A stretch of DNA of 64,000 bases from Conchocele bisecta (lineage: Eukaryota > Mollusca > Bivalvia > Lucinida > Thyasiridae). Location of the stretch: positions 62,779,586 through 62,843,585 of the forward strand of contig CM055279.1 of the NCBI GenBank assembly GCA_029237695.1, written 5' to 3'. Under the pieces are notes generated by a model that had not been told where the DNA came from, did not search any database, and saw nothing but the letters and a program-made list of their open reading frames with translations. The position numbers were made by a program, and so were the translations under genes. Shown here piece after piece: positions 11,724-24,800 of this stretch. Numbering within the stretch: position 1 is the first letter of the stretch; each line of letters starts with the position of its first letter.

Positions 11724-14700
11724 CGCGAAAATGCCATGACTTCAACTGAGCACCATACCCGCAAAGTTACTTCAGGCCCTTAGCCGACGGTGCCGTCGTA
11801 CACTTGGGCCTCTGCCCTACCGCCGGTTATACCAAGTCGCTGCCCGGCACATTCTCTGGGGGCTAGCGGTCGCCCTTTTCACTTGCCCTCGGTGGTGGTT
11901 GTTTTCGCGAAACTGCCATGACTTCAACTGACCACCATACCCGTAAAGTTACTTCAGGCCCTTAGCCGACGGTGCCGCCGGATACCGGGGCCCATGCCCT
12001 ACTGTCGCCATACTAGTGGGTACCCGGCACCTTCGTCTGGGGGGCTAGACCGCCATACCTTTTGATTTGCCCCTCCAATGATGGCTTGTTCGCGAAAATG
12101 CCATGACTTCAACTGAGCACCATACCGCAAAGTTACTTTCAGGCGCTTAGCCGACGGTGCTGCCGGACACCGGGACCTCTGCCCTACGTCGCCATACTAG
12201 TGGGTACCCGGCATCTTCCTCTGGGGGGCTAGCCGCCATACCCTTTTGAATCGGCCCAACCTCGATTTTCAGATTTCGTGAAGTATGCTATGGCATCAAC
12301 CGGCCACCATACCCGCAAAGTTACTTTTGGCCTTAGCCGACGGTGCCGTCGTACACTTGGGGCCTCTGCCTACCGCCGTTATACCAGTCGCTGCCCGGCA
12401 CCTTCCTCTGGGGGCTAGCGGTCGCGCCCTTTTCACTTGCCCCTCCGGTGGTGGTTTTCGCGAAACTGCCATGACTTCAACTGACCACCATACCCGTAAA
12501 GTTACTTCAGGCCCTTAGCCGACGGTGCCGCCGGAGACCGGGGCCCATGCCCTACGTCGCCATACTAGTGGGTACCCGGCACCTTCGTCTGGGGGGCTAG
12601 CCGCCATACCCTTTTGATTTGCCCCTCCAATGATGGCGTTCGCGAAAAATGCCATGACTTCAACTGAGCACCATACCCGCAAAGTTACTTCAGGCGCTTA
12701 GCCGACGGTGCCGCCGGACATGGGACCTCTGCCCTACGTCGCCATACTAGTGGGTACCCGGCACCTTCCTCTGGGGGGCTAGCCGCCATACCCTTTTGAA
12801 TCGGCCCAACCTCGATTTTCAGATTTCGTGAAATATGCTATGGCATCAACCGGCCACCATACCGCAAAGTTACTTCAGGCCCTTAGCCGAACGGTGCCGT
12901 CGTACACTTGGGCCTCTGCCTACCGCCGTATACCAGTCGCTGCCCGGGCACCTTCCTCTGGGGGCTAGCGGTCGCGCCCTTTTCACTTGCCCTCCGGTGG
13001 TGATTTTCGCCGAAAACTGCCATGACTTCAAACCTGACCACCATACCCGTAAAGTTACTTAGGCCCTTAGCCGACGGTGCCGCCGGATACCGGGGCCATG
13101 CCTACGTAACGCCATACTAGTGGGTACCCGCACCTTCGTCTGGGGGGCTAGCCGCCATACCCTTTTGATTTGCCCCTCCAATGATGGCGTTCGCGAAAAA
13201 AATGCCATGACTTCACTGAGCACCCATACCCGCAAAGTTACTTCAGGCGCTTAGCCCGACGGTGCCGCCGGACCACCGGGGATCCTGCCCTACGTCGCAT
13301 ACTAGTGGGTACCCGGCACATTCCTCTGGGGGGCTAGCCGCCATACCCTTTTGAATCGGCCCAAACCAAATCGATTTTCAGATTTCGTGAATATGCTATG
13401 GCATCAACCGGCCACCATACCCGCAAAGTTACTTCAGGCCCTTAGCCGACGGTGCCGTCGTACACTTGGGCCTCTGCCCTACCGCCGTATACCAGTCGCT
13501 GCCCGGCACTTCCTCTGGGGGCTAGCGGTCGCGTTTCCCTTTTCACTTGCCCCTCCTGGTGGTGGTTTTCGCGAAACTGCCATGACTTCAACTGACCACC
13601 ATACCCGTAAAGTTACTTCAGGCCCTTAGCCGACGGTGCCGCCGGGACACCGGGGCCCATGCCCTACGTCGCCATACTAGTGGGTACCCGGCACCTTCGT
13701 CTGGGGGGCTAGCCGCCATACCCTTTTGATTTGCCCCTCCAATGATGGCGTTCGCGAAAAATGCCATGACTTCAACTGAGCACCATACCCGCAAAGTTAC
13801 TTCAGGCGCTTAGCCGACGGTGCCACCGGACACCGGGACCTCTGCCCTTTTGAATCGGCCCAACCTCGATTTTCAGATTTCGTGAAAAATGCCATGACTT
13901 CAACTGAGCACCATACCCACAAAGTTACTTCAGGTGCTTAGCCGACGGTGCCGCCGGACACGGGACCTCAGCCCTACGTCGCCATACTAGTGGGTACCCG
14001 GCACCTTCCTCTGGGGGGCTAGCCGCCATACCCTTTTGAATCGGCCCAACCTCGATTTTCAGATTTCGTGAAATATGCTATGGCATCAAACGGCCACCAT
14101 ACTGGGGGTGCTAGCGGTCGCGCCCTTTTCACTTGCCCCTCGGTGGTGGTATTTTCGCGAAACTGCCATGACTTCAACTGACCACCATACCCGTAAAGTT
14201 ACTTCAGGCCCTTAGCCGACGGTTGCCGCCCATGCCCTACGTCGCCATACTAGTGCGGGTACCCGGCACCTTCGTCTGGGGGGCTAGCCGCCATACCCTT
14301 TTGATTTTGCCCTTCCAATGATGGCGTTCGCGAAAAAATGCCATGACTTCAACTGAGCACCATACCCGCAAGTTACTTCAGGCGCTTAGCCGACGGTGCC
14401 GCCGGACACCGGGACCTCTGCCCTACGTGCCATACTAGTGGGTACCCGGCACCTTCCTCTGGGGGGGCTAGCCGCCATACCCTTTTGAATCGGCCCAACC
14501 TCGATTTTCAAATTTCGTGAAATATGCTATGGCTATCAACGGCCACCATACCCGCAAAGTTACTTCAGGCCCTTAGCCGACGGTGCCGTCGTACACTTGG
14601 GCCTCTGCCTACCGCCGTATACCAGTCGCTGCCGGCACCTTCCTCTGGGGGCTAGCGGTCGCCCTTTTCACTTGCCCCTCCGGTGGTGGTTTTCGCGAAA

Positions 14701-16536
14701 CTGCCATGACTTCAACTGACCACCATACCCGTAAAGTTACTTCAGGCCCTTAGCCGACGGTGCCGCGGATACCGGGGCCCATGCCTACGTCGCCATACTA
14801 GTGGGTACCGGCACCTTCGTCTGGGGGGCTAGACGCCATACCCTTTTGATTTGCCCCTCCAATGATGGCGTTCGCGAAAAATGCCATGACTTCAACTGAG
14901 CACCATACCCGCAAAGTTACTTCAGGCGCTTAGCCGACGGTGCTGCCGGACACCGGGACCTCTGCCCTACGTCGCCATACTAGTGGGTACCCGGCATCTT
15001 CCTCTGGGGGGCTAGCCGCCATTACCCTTTTGAATCGGCCCAACTCGATTTTCAGATTTCGTGAAGTATGCTATGGCATCAACCGGTCCACCATACCCGC
15101 AAAGTTACTTTAGGCCCTTAGCCGACGGTGCCGTCGTACACTTGGGCCTCTGCCCTACCGCCGTATACCAGTCGCTGCCCGGCACCTTCCTCTGGGGGCT
15201 AGCGGTCGCGCCCTTTTCACTTGCCCCTCCGGTGGTGGTTTTCGCGAACTGCCATGACTTCAACTGACCACCATACCCGTAAAGTTACTTCAGGCCCTTA
15301 GCCGACGGTGCCGCCGGATACCGGGGCCCATGCCCTACGTCGCCATACTAGTGGGTACCCGGCACCTTCGTCTGGGGGGCTAGCCGCCATACCCTTTTGA
15401 TTTGCCCCTCCAATGATGGCGTTCGCGAAAAATGCCATGACTTCAACTGAGCACCATACCCGCAAAGTTACTTCAGGCGCTTAGCCGACGGTGCCGCCGG
15501 ACATGGGACCTCTGCCCTACGTCGCCATACTAGTGGGTACCCGGCACCTTCCTCTGGGGGGCTAGCCGCCATACCCTTTTGAATCGGCCCAACCTCGATT
15601 TTCAGATTTCGTGAAATATGCTATGGCATCAACCGGCCACCATACCCGCAAAGTTACTTCAGGCCCTTAGCCGACGGTGCCGTCGTACACTTGGGCCTCT
15701 GCCCTACCGCCGTATACCAGTCGCTGCCCGGCACCTTCCTCTGGGGGCTAGCGGTCGCGCCCTTTTCACTTGCCCCTCCGGTGGTGGTTTTCGCGAAACT
15801 GCCATGACTTCAACTGACCACCATACCCGTAAAGTTACTTTAGGCCCTTAGCCGACGGTGCCGCCGGATACCGGGGCCCATGCCCTACGTCGCCATACTA
15901 GTGGGTACCCGGCACCTTCGTCTGGGGGGCTAGCCGCCATACCCTTTTGATTTGCCCCTCCAATGATGGCGTTCGCGAAAAATGCCATGACTTCAACTGA
16001 GCACCATACCCGCAAAGTTACTTCAGGCGCTTAGCCGACGGTGCCGCCGGACACCGGGACCTCTGCCCTACGTCGCCATACTAGTGGGTACCCGGCACAT
16101 TCCTCTGGGGGGCTAGCCGCCATACCCTTTTGAATCGGCCCAACCTCGATTTTCAGATTTCGTGAAATATGCTATGGCATCAACCGGCCACCATACCCGC
16201 AAAGTTACTTCAGGCCCTTAGCCGACGGTGCCGTCGTACACTTGGGCCTCTGCCCTACCGCCGTATACCAGTCGCTGCCCGGCACCTTCCTCTGGGGGCT
16301 AGCGGTCGCGCCCTTTTCACTTGCCCCTCCGGTGGTGGTTTTCGCGAAACTGCCATGACTTCAACTGACCACCATACCCGTAAAGTTACTTCAGGCCCTT
16401 AGCCGACGGTGCCGCCGGACACCGGGGCCCATGCCCTACGTCGCCATACTAGTGGGTACCCGGCACCTTCGTCTGGGGGGCTAGCCGCTATACCCTTTTG
16501 ATTTGCCCCTCCAATGATGGCGTTCACGAAAAAATG

Positions 16537-17010
16537 CGCCCCGTGCAGGCACCGGGGCGGGATCAACTGATCCTGAGAATAGTGCTGCAGTAGCCATTGC
16601 TTGTCGTAAAAGGCGACTAAACTGGCTTAACGATTGGGTTCATACTTTCCGGAACCCACTATACCGGATTTGGCCCTCATGTACATTTTTGGCTTTCTTG
16701 TATGTGAGAGTTGAGTCGGGCTATTGCCCCTATGCCCCATATATAGTAGATTAGCGCTAATCCTATTACTTTTAGGGGATGGGATAAAATGATGCTGGTG
16801 TGGCGAGGGCCTGGCACCAGATCAGGTTGTTCTAATTTCAGGACAAATATATATTTTGATTGTAAATATTGAGTTCTGAAGTTGGATTTACCCCCTTGGA
16901 CAGGTGGATATGGGACTCGACCCGTTGACCGTCTGCGTGTAGACTCCCTGAGGCTTGTACCTCTATGTCAGAAAAGCGGACGTTAAACCCTATTCACTCA
17001 CTCACTCACT
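16537..17010 (+). mobile_element. SINE-like retroelement inserted in the satellite
   Basis: A 474 bp non-satellite block begins 'cgccccgtgcaggcaccgg' and ends 'cgttaaaccctattcactcactcactcac'. The ACTC simple-repeat tail and the flanking duplication ('cacgaaaaaatg' at 16525-16536, 'cacgaaaaatg' at 17011-17021, matching the satellite) mark a retrotransposed non-LTR element. A related copy is at 49604-50003, sharing 'tttggccctca', 'cctattttaggggaaggg'-like and 'ggttattctaatttcagg'-like words. No open frame with reverse transcriptase motifs is present, so it is a SINE or a LINE 3' end. Confidence 0.75.
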
Positions 17011-18364
17011 CACGAAAAATGCCATGACTTCAACTGAGCACCATACCCGCAAAGTTACTTCAGGCGCTTAGCCGACGGTGCCGCCGGACACGGGACCTTT
17101 GCCCTACGTCGCCATACTAATGGATACCGGCACCCCTTCCTCTGGGGGGCTAGCTGCCATACCCTTTTTGGAATCGGCCAACCTCGATTTTCAGATTTCG
17201 TGAAATATGCTATGGCATCAACCGGCCACCATACCCGCAAAGTTACTTCAGGCCCTTAGCCGACGGTGCCGTCGTACACTTGGGCCTCTGCCCTACCGCC
17301 GTATACCAGTCGCTGCCCGGCACCTTCCTCTGGGGGCTAGCGGTCGCGCCCTTTTCACTTGCCCCTCCGGTGGTGGTTTTCGCGAGAATGCCATGACTTC
17401 AACTGACCACCATACCCGTAAAGTTACTTCAGGCCCTTAGCCGACGGTGCCGCCGGATACTGGGGCCCATGCCCTACGTCGCCATACTAATGGGTACCCG
17501 GCACCTTCGTCTGGGTGGCTAGCCGCCATACCCTTTTGATTTGCCCCTCCAATGATGGCGTTCGCGAAAATGCCATGACTTCAACTATGAGCACCATACC
17601 CGCCAAAGTTTACTTCAGGTGCTTAGCGACGGTGCCGCCGGACACCGGGACTCTGCCCTACGTCGCCATACTAGTGGGGGTACCCGGCACCTTCCTCTGG
17701 GGCTAGCCGCCATACCCTTTTGAAATCGGCCCAACCTCGATTTTTCAGATTTCGTGAAATATGCTATGGCATCAACCGGCCACCATACCCGCAAAGTTAC
17801 TTCAGGCCCTTAGCCGACTGTGCCGTCGTACACTTGGGCCTCTGCCCTACCGCCGTATACCAGTCGCTGCCCGGCACCTTCCTCTGGGGGCTTGCGGTCG
17901 CGCCCTTTTCACTTGCCCCTCCGGTGGTGGTTTTCGCGAAACTGCCATGACTTCAACTGACCACCATACCGTAAAGTTACTTCAGGCCCTTAGCCGACGG
18001 TGCCGCCGGACACCGGGGCCCATGCCCTACGTCGCCATACTAGTGGGTACCCGGCACCTTCATCTGGGGGGCTAGCCGCCATACCCTTTTGATTTGCCCC
18101 TCCAATGATGGCGTTCGCAAAAAATGTCATGACTTCAACTGAGCACCATACCCGCAAAGTTACTTCAGGCGCTTAGCCGACGGTGCCGCCGGACACTGGG
18201 ACCTCTGCCCTACGTCGCCATACTAGTGGGTACCCGGCACCTTCCTCTGGGGGGCTAGCCGCCATACCCTTTTGAATGTTAACCTTTAATATACAGTCGA
18301 ACCTGCTCGGGCGGTCACCTTTAATCAGCGGTCACCGCCGTTAAGCGGCCACTTCAAATTCCCC

Positions 18365-18876
18365 GGTACATGCCCACTCAGTAGGCATAAACTATTCTTT
18401 ATAGGAATTAAATAAGTGTATAATTACGTCACCATTCCACTAGTTCTAAAAAATTAGGAGTGCCCGCTATACAGATATAATCATTTAGAAATATTTATTT
18501 TACTCATAGTGACTCGCGGTACTATTAGGCTATTTTCATATGCAAATGAGGCATGAAATTTTAATTATTTGTACTAATTAAATGTGTCCCCTGAAACAAT
18601 AATATTTCGACAGATTATAAAGTATGATCATTATATATACACATCAAAAAATAAATACAGAGAAGAAATAGTAATATCCGTTAACATTTTAAGGAAACAC
18701 TAGTATCGCCCCTGATATCAGTGTGGAAATACTACGTCTGATATAAATTGTATATTAATGCAATTCAGTACGTAGGGTTTATGGTGAAATGAAATGTTTA
18801 TTTATTTTGCCTGAAAATGTCATAGCTAGAAATATACAAAACCTATCTATAAAGAACAGTATGAGTGGGCATGTAC
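18365..18876. mobile_element. MITE, second full copy (inverted orientation)
   Basis: It begins 'ggtacatgcccactcagtag' and ends with the inverse 'agtgggcatgtacat'. Interior words match the 7291-7740 copy in reverse orientation, for example 'cctgatatcagtgtggaaat' against the inverse of the block near 7440. It lies directly beside the right edge of the satellite array. Confidence 0.65.
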
Positions 18877-19464
18877 ATTACATTTTAATGTTGAACGTAT
18901 TGTCCTCCCCATTTACAGATGTATTCCCATCTGTATTTGCTGAACTGTCGTATAACCCAATGAACCAACCAATTAATCAATACAGAAATGACATACCTGG
19001 ATAGTAAATATTACTGTCTGTTTCATATACTTTTGAGGTTTTCTACAATTATAAATTATTAAAACGCTCAGTCAGTAAACAGGACGTCAAAAAGAAGAAA
19101 TCCGTATACCGAACCCGCCATGCACGCGCACAAGCTCATCTGTGTATACATTCATTATTCAATGCCAAACATGCTTCTAGTTTGTCAACTCGCAAACTGT
19201 TGTAAATGTTGGCGTATACTCTATGTGTCACGGTAGATACGTAGATACTGTAACGTCGTTTGGACGTCGTTTGATGTCGCTTTTATGTGACGTCTCATTT
19301 GCTCTGAATAGTGGAGTTGTATAAAATACAATATCTTAATGAATATTGCAGATATCATGATCAAATAAAAAACATTCAATTCATCATACAAAACCATTGT
19401 CATAGTAACAAAATGTTAATTTGACCAAGAATTTCCCGATGACAGGTTTTCTCGCAACGCGGCT
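18877..19464. other. Non-coding stretch, nothing recognised
   Basis: Short open frames on both strands lack domains or repeats. The sequence is AT-rich and appears low-copy. Confidence 0.5.
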
Positions 19465-20475
19465 CATATAATAAAACAATTATTGACTAGTAAGCCATAT
19501 AATCTGATATTCTATTGCTCACTAGTCAATAATTATGTCTCCCCCATGAATGGGGAGACATTGGTTTTGGCTTGGTTGTCTGTCCGTCTGTCCGTCCGGG
19601 CAAACGAGAGGGCACTTGTTGGGTACAAAAGTACCAAACAAATGCTCTCTCGTTTGCTGGGCAAGCTTTTTAGGGGTCTTATTGGGTAGGGTTAGGGTTA
19701 GTGTTGGGTATTTTTGGGTATTTTTTATACAGTAAAAACCCAACAAGTATCCATTCATAGGAACTCCGTCCGACGCCCGTCCGTCCGTCTGTGTCCGTCA
19801 CAAAATTTGTGTCGTGCATATCTCCAAAAGTTTTTGAGTTACAGTCGTGAAACTTTACAGGAATACTTGTCATAGTGTGAAGTTGCGCACCTGGGGTTTT
19901 AGATGCGGATTCATCCTGTATTTACGGAGTCATGGCCCTTGACTTAGCGAAAATTGAGGATTTTCAACTTGTGTCGCGCGTATCTCCAAATGTATTTCAG
20001 TTAGAGTCGTGAAACTTTACAGAAATACTGGTCATAGTGTGAATTTGCGCACGTGGGGTTTTAGATGTGGACTCATCCGGTATTTACGGAGTTATGGCTC
20101 TTGACTTAGCGAAAATTAGGGATTTTCAACTTGTGTCGTGCCTATCTCCAAATGTATTTCAGTTAGAGTCGTGAAACTTTACAGGAATACTGGCCATCGT
20201 GTGAAGTTGCGCACCTGGGGTTTTACATGCGTATTCATCCAGTATTCACAGAGTTATGGCCCTTGACTTAGTGAAAAGTGGGGATTTTCAACTTGTGTCG
20301 CGTGTATCTCCAAAAGGATTTCAGTTAGAGTCGTGAAACTTTCCAGGAATACTGGCCATCGTGTGAAGTTGCGCACCTGGGGTTTTAGATGTGGATTCAT
20401 CCTGTATTTACGGAGTTATGGCTCTTAACTTTGTGAAAAGTGGGGATTTTTAACACAGGTGTCACCAAAGCACTT
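19465..20475 (+). mobile_element. Hairpin, GTCC and ~160 bp tandem-core element (copy 1)
   Basis: An inverted pair ('ttattgactagtaa' / 'ctagtcaataatta') precedes a hairpin with arms ATGTCTCCCCCAT and ATGGGGAGACAT at 19534-19560. A GTCC run follows, then about four ~160 bp units containing 'tatctccaaa', 'gtgaaactttacaggaatac', 'gaagttgcgcacctgggg' and 'gagttatggc(c/t)cttgac'. This architecture resembles bivalve 'pearl'-type elements, which are regarded as non-autonomous Helitron relatives. The longer copy is at 41308-42835. No protein is coded. Confidence 0.7.
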
Positions 20476-20477
20476 TT

Positions 20478-21120
20478 TATGCCATCGGGTTTCGAAGAAA
20501 CGGGTGGCATATAGTGTTTGGACCATCCGTCCGTCCGTCTGTCCGTCACACTTTTCGGTTAACCACTTTGTCACAATTTCTCAAACTGGCCATAGCATCT
20601 ACATAAGTTGCTTAATCGCTTCAATACTTCAACACTTCATTCATTGGTATGTGTGCCACACCTGCCTTTTCATAATTTATGACCTTCGCCTTTTCACCTT
20701 CACCAGGTTACTTAAATGACTTAACAATTTTGGTTAACCAGTTCGTCACAGTTTCTCAAACTGGCCATATCATCTACATAAGTTGCTTAATTGCTTCAAT
20801 AGTTCAATACTTTATTCGTTTGCATGTATACTACACCTGCTTTGCAACACTAATATCACCTTCACCTTTTCACCTTCACAGGTCTACTGAAGACTTAACA
20901 ATTTTGGTTAACCAGTTCGTCACAGTTTCTCAAACTGGCCATCATCTACATAAGTTGCTTAATCGCTTTTAATATTTGAATACTTCATTCATTTGCATGT
21001 ATGCTACACCTGCCTTCCCATAACTAATATCCTTTTCACATTCCCAGGGTTCCTGCAATCACCTACTTATCCAGATTCAGAAGTTTCCTTAACAAGTTTG
21101 TCAAACTACCCATACATGTA
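20478..21120 (+). mobile_element. Hairpin, GTCC and ~180 bp tandem-core element
   Basis: The family 2 hairpin (arms TATGCCATCGGGTTTC and GAAACGGGTGGCATA) is followed by GTCC units. Three to four tandem units then carry 'ggttaaccagttcgtcacag', 'tttctcaaactggccat', 'catctacataagttgcttaa' and 'ttcaccttcac'. Translated open frames over the units are repeat artefacts. Confidence 0.7.
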
Positions 21121-21136
21121 CATAAGTTAAATAATT

Positions 21137-21855
21137 ATGCCACCGGGTTTCGAAGAAGAAACGGGTGGCATATAGTGTTTGGACCGTCCGTCCAGTCGTC
21201 CGTACGTTAATTCCGGGCTACACATTGTGATAGGCTATGTGGCTCAGCACTTACTGGGTTATGGACTTGGTAAAGGATAGGGTTGGTTACAATTAGCCAC
21301 CTAAAAAAGTTTTATGTGGCTAAAAATCGTTTTATGTGGCTAATATTTAACATGTGATAAGCATAAGTATAGTGTAAGAACGTCCGTCGTAGTCCGTCCG
21401 TCCGTCCGTCCGGTCCGTCCGGGCACACATTAGGGTACTTATGTGGCTAGCCACGGGTTATGGACTTGGTAAGTATAGGGTTGGTTCAATTAGCCACCTA
21501 AAAAATGTTTTAATGTGGCTAAAAATCGTGTGGCTAATATTTAACAGTGATAAGCCACATAAGTATAGTAATGTAAGAACGTCCGTCCGTCCGTCCGTCC
21601 GTCCGTCCGTCCGTCGTCCGTCCGTCCGTCCGTCCGTCCGTCCGTCCGTCCGGGGACACATTAGGGTACTTATGTGGCTAGCCCCACAGGGTTATGGACT
21701 TGGTAAAGGATAGGGTTGGTTACAATTAGCCACCTAAAAAAAATCGTTTTATGTGGCTAAAAATCGTTTTATGTGGCTAATATTTAACATGTGATAAGCC
21801 ACATAAGTATAGTACTGTAAGAATGTCCGTGTCCGTCCGTCGTCCGTCCGTCCGT
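21137..21855 (+). mobile_element. Hairpin, GTCC and ~220 bp tandem-core element
   Basis: The family 2 hairpin at 21137-21172 is followed by about three to four units, each with 'ggttatggacttggtaaagg', 'caattagccacctaaaaa', 'ttttatgtggctaa' and 'gataagccacataagtatag'. Every unit is separated by its own (GTCC)n run of varying length; the longest is near 21580-21651. The translated runs of RTDG or SVRP residues are microsatellite. Confidence 0.75.
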
Positions 21856-24800
21856 CACACTTTTCGGTTAACCACTTTGTCACAGTTTCTCAAATATGCT
21901 GCAGGTGGCATCCGCATTCGACAGACGGTATCTTTTTGGTATCTACTATGTTTCAGTTTCTAGTTCCTAGTCCACCTGTGTTAAAAGATTATATTGTTTA
22001 GCCGATTTGAGTAAATAGAAAATTGTTAAATGTCATGTGACAAATACTCATAAAGCAATTTGATGCTACAAATCCTTGTATCTTTTAAAGATAGGAGAAT
22101 TTGGCAGTTTTGTAAGTTGTAATTACATGAAAGGAAACAGCTGTTATGATTATGATGCTTATATTTGGCTTCTACTAGGCTGAAGTTGTCTGTCGCGTGT
22201 GGTTCTACATCAACATACGCTTGAATGATTTTGATTCACAGAGCACGTAAACGGTCGTTACATAATATAAAACTGAAAGTTACCATCACTTTGCTAGATT
22301 CAGCTTTAATGAAATTGCCACAGTAAACAGTCATCGGCTGAAAAATGGATATCAATCAATAAAATGTCTAGAATATGACGTCGGGGTACATTCGTGTAGT
22401 ATCCATGCGCAACATAGACAAATTCAGTTTCAGTTAGGACACAATAGCAATTTCAAATTTTTTATTTTAAAATACATTAAAGGGAGCACCTGCACAGTAT
22501 AGTAGCTATGAAAAGTACCTTTTTGGCAGGCAGTGGCTCAACCTGTTTTAGAAAATACAAGAAATGCGGATGCCACCTGCAGCGTATTTCAGAAACTGTG
22601 ACAAAGCGGTTAACCAAAAAGTGTGACGGACGGACAGACGGACGTACCAACATTTTGGGTTTACGGGCTATTTGCTATATAAAAGATCAAAGGACTAGCC
22701 CCTAAACTTCAAAAGGTTTTATGGGCTATGAATAAGTTCAAAGAAATTCAAAGGATTAGGCTCCTCCCCTAGCCCCTAACCCCTAATGTTTGCCGGATCG
22801 ACGGACGGATGGACGGACAGACGGACACAATAGCAATTTCAAATTTTTTAAATTTTTTATTTTAAAATACATTAAAAGGGAGCACCTGCACAGTACCTTT
22901 TTGTCAGGCAGTGGCTCAACCTGTTTTAGAAAAAAAATATAAATAAAAATTAATCAAGTTAATAATTGTAAACCATTTAAAAAACAGAGAGGATATGGAA
23001 TGGCTATAAGGGGAGGAGGAGGCATTAATCTAGATTTTTAACTCGAAAAAATCCTTTACGTACACACATACATGCCGTAAAATTGGAAAATATTGAGTTT
23101 TGTCCCTATAAATCTCTATTTTTTTTGGCAAAAATCCCTATATATCCCTATATTTTTGGAAAAATAAAAAAATCCCTATATTCCTATATATTTGGAACCG
23201 AAAGTGAATGGACAGCCTGACAGCCTGACAGGCTGTCCATTATCTATAAATTCCTATAAATTCCTATAAATTTGGCAATCCCTATATTTTCCCTATATTT
23301 TCCCAAAATCCCTATAAATCCCTATATTTTTCAAAAATCAGTAACTAATTTTTGTAAAATGCTCAAAATCAAGTCTGATATTCAACTTACTGGTTTATTC
23401 TAAACACAGTTCAAGGTTAGAGATGCATTTGACTAAATTATAATCGTATTTACCAGTTTCCTTTGTTTGGATCATTTTTTATCTCATTGTAAGATGTGTA
23501 ATTCTGTATTTTCAGCAAACATTTAAAAACTTTGCCATCCTTAGTTTACCGGTAGCTGATTGAGATGATGTAACATTGTGTTTTACGTCTGTGAGTTGTC
23601 TTTGGAACCTGGTAACAGGAAACATTACTTTTTTTTACCTGAAAGGACCGTTAAACTGCTCCTCGTCGGTGAAATATTATAACATTGTAACTACACAGAT
23701 GTCACCAAAGCACTTTTTGGTATCTACTATGTTTCAGTTTCTAGTTCCTAGTCCACCTGTGTTAAAAGATTATATTGTTTAGCCGATTTGAGTAAATAGA
23801 AAATTGTTAAATGTCATGTGACAAATACTCATAAAGCAATTTGATGCTACAAATCCTTGTATCTTTTAAAGATAGGAGAATTTGGCAGTTTTGTAAGTTG
23901 TAATTACATGAAAGGAAACAGCTGTTATGATTATGATGCTTATATTTGGCTTCTACTAGGCTGAAGTTGTCTGTCGCGTGTGGTTCTACATCAACATACG
24001 CTTGAATGATTTTGATTCACAGAGCACGTAAAGGTCGTTACATAATATAAAACTGAAAGTTACCATCACTTTGCTAGATTCAGCTTTAATGAAATTGCAC
24101 AGTAAACAGTCATCGGCTGAAAAATGGATATCAATCAATAAAATGTCTAGAATATGACGTCGGGGTACATTCGTTTAGTACCATGCGCAACATAGACAAA
24201 TTCAGTTTCAGTTAGGACACAATAGCAATTTCAAATTTTTTATTTTAAAATACATTAAAGGGAGCACCTGCACAGTATAGTAGCTATGAAAAGTACCTTT
24301 TTGTCAGGCAGTGGCTCAACCTGTTTTAGAAAATAACAAGAAATGCGGATGCCACCTGCAGCGTATTTGAGAAACTGTGACAAAGTGGTTAACCAAAAAG
24401 TGTGACGGACGGACAGACGGATCGACGGACGGACGTTCTTACGAGAGATACATTGTGAGGTTATTTCCTTTGATGTTTACACTGTGGGGTTAACCTCACA
24501 ATGTAGCAACTTATTCCGTTATTTTCTTCCTTAACGATTCTCTTACGGAATAAATCGCATAATATGCAAATGAGCTAGCCATTAGTTAATTATATTTGAA
24601 AAACACTTATCCAAGTGTCTTAAATCGGGCAGGGCGGTGGGTGGGTTTCAGCACAACACAGCAACCTCACAATGTAGCTCTCGTAAGTACGGATGGACGG
24701 ACAGACGGACACAATAGCAATTTCAATTTTTTTATTTTAAAATACATAAAAGGGAGCACCTGCACAGTACCTTTTTGTCAGGCAGTGGCTCAACCTGTTT

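Larger units (their letters stand above)
10530..18280. repeat. Higher-order satellite: 551 bp unit of three ~184 bp subunits
   Basis: The repeat period is 551 bp (for example identical landmarks at 15618 and 16169). Each unit contains three related subunits, all carrying 'cataccc(g)caaagttacttcagg', 'ttagccgacggtgccg' and 'ggctagc'. They are told apart by 'ccggacaccgggacctctg', 'tcgtacacttgggcctctg' and 'ccggataccggggcccatg'. About 13 trimeric units are present. Units from 15.0 to 16.5 kb are nearly identical, while 11.3-14.9 kb has many one-base deletions and some lost subunits (13.85-14.1 kb). Open frames of 60-104 codons recur with the repeat and are not genes. Confidence 0.95.

Noticed and set aside
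16537..17010. Reading the satellite insertion as a diverged satellite unit
   Set aside because: It has no satellite words, has its own homologue at 49.6 kb and is flanked by a target duplication.
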